DNA of 64,000 bases from an uncultured Alteromonadaceae bacterium (GTDB lineage: Bacteria; Pseudomonadota; Gammaproteobacteria; Enterobacterales; Alteromonadaceae). Location of the stretch: the NCBI GenBank assembly GCA_947503265.1, contig CANNDC010000001.1, positions 310,001-374,000 of the forward strand, in the 5' to 3' direction. Below the pieces are notes generated by a model. The model was not told where the DNA came from. It ran no database searches and saw only the letters and a program-made list of their open reading frames with translations. The number at the start of each line of letters is the position of its first letter. The stretch's first letter is position 1. Made by a program: the position numbers and the translations under genes. Below are positions 62,433-64,000 of the stretch, in pieces.

Positions 62433-63701
62433 TTAGTCTTTCAATACTTTTTCTTTCTTAGTTGCAGTAACACGAGCTTCAATACGACGGTTCACTTTGT
62501 GTGCCGCAGCAGTGTTGCTCTCATCAATTAGCTGAGTTTCACCAAAACCTTCAGCACTTAGACGGTCTGCATCAACGCCATATTTTTCAATAAGCAAAGT
62601 TCTAACCGCTTGTGCACGTTTGAGTGAAATCATCATGTTGTAATTAGCATCACCTGGAGCAGAAGCATGACCTTCAATTGCAGTGCTGGTGTTAGGGAAA
62701 CGACTCATAAAGTCAGCGAATTCCTGGAACTTAGGATCATTCGGGTTCTCAATAACACTACTGTTGTTTCCAAAGGTCACATTCAAGGTTTGACGTACTT
62801 CTACTTCTTCGAAAATACTACAACCCGTTGCATCGACTTTATCCGTCAAAGGCGTGTCTGCACACTGGTCATTGACATCCAAAACGCCGTCTTGGTCGCT
62901 ATCGATTTCTAAACTACAACCTTTAGCACCAACTACAGTCCCTTTAGGAGTATTCGGACATCTATCGATTTCGTTAGAAACGCCATCGCCGTCTTTGTCC
63001 CAGTTACATCCCATCGCGTCTACACGAACACCTTCAGGAGTGTTAGGGCATTTATCATCAGCGTTGTAAACCCCGTCGTTATCTAAATCAATGTTACAAC
63101 CGGTAGCGTCAACTCGAACACCAAACGCAGTGTTAGGACACTGATCTACACTGTCATAAACCCCGTCTTGGTCTGAATCTGTTGGTGCTTTTGGCTTAGA
63201 TGTGCCACCGAACGTGTATGCAACACCTAACTTTAAGCTGGAATCATTGTGGCTATTTCGAATATCGTGATAGCGAGCAAGCTCCAAAATCACCTTAAAG
63301 CGATCAGAATAGTCAAAATGTTTACCTATTCCGTAACCGAAAGAAAGATCCGAATCTCTCATATCGATCATTTTTAGACCACCGAATCCGTAAAAAGCAT
63401 TGTCATTAAAGAACTTAACCGCATCAACACCAAATCTGTGGCCAGACTCACTGCTAACAGCATCGTTTTCAAGGTTGAGCTTTGATAACTCAAAACGCGC
63501 AGCCCATTCAGGCTTAAACCTGAAACCGTATTCGATACCTAAACCAGAGCTAACGTCGTATCCAGTGCCGTTGATTGTTTTGTTGTTATCAACTTTATAC
63601 AATTCTCCGAAACCAGCGAACCAAGATTCGTTCTCATCTTGCGCGATAGCGTTAGTCGTAAGTGCAGCTAACAAGCTGACTGCTAAAAGAGATTTTTTCA
63701 T
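62433..63701 (-). CDS. OmpA-family outer-membrane protein with TSP3 calcium repeats
   Basis: 422 residues from ATG 63701, chosen for the GGGAAAG upstream and the signal peptide M-K-K-S-L-L-A-V-S-L-L-A-A-L that follows; ATG 63740 adds 13 residues. An N-terminal beta-barrel (about 20-180) is followed by four thrombospondin type 3 repeats (D-S-D-Q-D-G-V-Y-D, D-L-D-N-D-G-V-Y-N, D-K-D-G-D-G-V-S-N, D-S-D-Q-D-G-V-L-D), each ending in a Cys pair. The C-terminal OmpA peptidoglycan-binding domain contains I-E-G-H-A-S-A and N-R-R-I-E-A-R-V. Links outer membrane and cell wall. Confidence 0.92.
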   Translation of the reverse strand: MKKSLLAVSLLAALTTNAIAQDENESWFAGFGELYKVDNNKTINGTGYDVSSGLGIEYGFRFKPEWAARFELSKLNLENDAVSSESGHRFGVDAVKFFNDNAFYGFGGLKMIDMRDSDLSFGYGIGKHFDYSDRFKVILELARYHDIRNSHNDSSLKLGVAYTFGGTSKPKAPTDSDQDGVYDSVDQCPNTAFGVRVDATGCNIDLDNDGVYNADDKCPNTPEGVRVDAMGCNWDKDGDGVSNEIDRCPNTPKGTVVGAKGCSLEIDSDQDGVLDVNDQCADTPLTDKVDATGCSIFEEVEVRQTLNVTFGNNSSVIENPNDPKFQEFADFMSRFPNTSTAIEGHASAPGDANYNMMISLKRAQAVRTLLIEKYGVDADRLSAEGFGETQLIDESNTAAAHKVNRRIEARVTATKKEKVLKD

Positions 63702-63772
63702 GTTACTTTCCCAAGTGTTGTAAAACTTAATTATTATCAATGTGTGTAATAAAAATTCTTCTAGTGTAATTT

Positions 63773-64000
63773 TTACTCACTAGTATTTGATTGTCCATTT
63801 AAAGTGGCTAGCAAAGTTCTGCTATGCGCATTATCTCTATGTTCACCTAAGTAAATGCCTTGCCAAACCCCTAATTGTAACGATCCTTGAGCTATAGGGA
63901 CAGTCAAATTTGTCGAGAATATGCTCGATTTGATGTGAGCAGGCATATCATCGGGTCCTTCATAGGTATGCAAATAGTATTCCGCCCCCTCTGGCACCAT
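63773..64000 (-). CDS. YjbQ/UPF0047 family protein (partial; N-terminus outside window)
   Basis: 75 C-terminal residues of a protein of about 140. The sequence has E-G-P-D-D-M-P-A-H-I-K-S-S, L-T-V-P-I, L-G-V-W-Q-G-I-Y-L-G-E-H-R-D and the end of the UPF0047 fold. The Met at the window edge is internal. YjbQ-type proteins have been reported with secondary thiamine-phosphate synthase activity; the native role is unclear. Confidence 0.88.
   Translation of the reverse strand: MVPEGAEYYLHTYEGPDDMPAHIKSSIFSTNLTVPIAQGSLQLGVWQGIYLGEHRDNAHSRTLLATLNGQSNTSE

Overview
The window looks like chromosomal DNA of a low-to-moderate GC marine gammaproteobacterium, most likely in the Alteromonadales (a Glaciecola / Paraglaciecola / Aliiglaciecola-like organism). 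This is an inference from gene content: mutY followed by yggX, rsmC/trmB, rpsF-rpsR-rplI, dnaB, SoxR, OmpA with calcium-binding repeats, PEP-CTERM proteins and many signalling proteins. No phage, plasmid or transposase gene was seen.

Layout. 1-5.9 kb is housekeeping: the 5' part of glycogen synthase, rsmC and trmB (1-nt overlap), an alpha/beta hydrolase, mutY-yggX and tRNA-Phe with a duplicated 3' end. 6-7.7 kb is a TPR lipoprotein. 8-17.8 kb is one catabolic island around a divergent GntR-type promoter. Leftward run a dehydrogenase of the isocitrate/isopropylmalate family, a complete tripartite tricarboxylate transporter (receptor, small and large membrane subunits), a Gfo/Idh/MocA oxidoreductase and an SMP-30 lactonase. 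Rightward run an OtnK-type kinase, an OtnC-type decarboxylase and a small ABM-domain protein. Together they suggest oxidation of a sugar or sugar acid to a 3-oxo acid, phosphorylation, and decarboxylation to a triose phosphate.

18-28 kb is accessory and cell-surface oriented: a 667-residue exported protein built of short proline/valine-rich repeats, two exported Hcp-like proteins (one carrying an extra N-terminal domain and a polyproline linker), a membrane-bound winged-helix/TPR regulator, and an adjacent dockerin protein plus cohesin-like PEP-CTERM protein. 28-32 kb holds a PAS chemoreceptor and a PAS-GGDEF-EAL protein. 32-40.5 kb holds an M19 dipeptidase, a GST, and a leftward operon of ABC exporter, amidohydrolase, DesK/DesR-like two-component system and secreted zinc protease, preceded by five 26-bp dyad repeats.

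40.7-49 kb holds TonB/ECF sigma/anti-sigma, a large DUF5916 outer-membrane protein, an nSTAND1-TPR protein with an altered Walker B motif, and a DMT transporter. At 49.1-50.3 kb soxR diverges from a VOC protein. A near-perfect SoxR box with a 19-bp promoter spacer points away from soxR at an unannotated 38-codon ORF and then the VOC gene. 50.5-51.7 kb is rpsF-rpsR-rplI without priB. dnaB lies 9 kb further on, separated by Sel1, MOSC, DUF4287/DUF5655, TPR and PEP-CTERM genes and an ECF sigma/anti-sigma/DUF4097 operon. The window ends with an OmpA/TSP3 porin-like protein and part of a YjbQ-family gene.

Strongest leads: the exported Hcp-like pair, the cohesin-dockerin surface pair, the SoxR-driven small ORF, the variant four-carbon acid-sugar cluster, and the 26-bp dyad array upstream of the ABC/two-component operon. 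All functional statements come from reading the sequence and recalling protein families; no database search was run.
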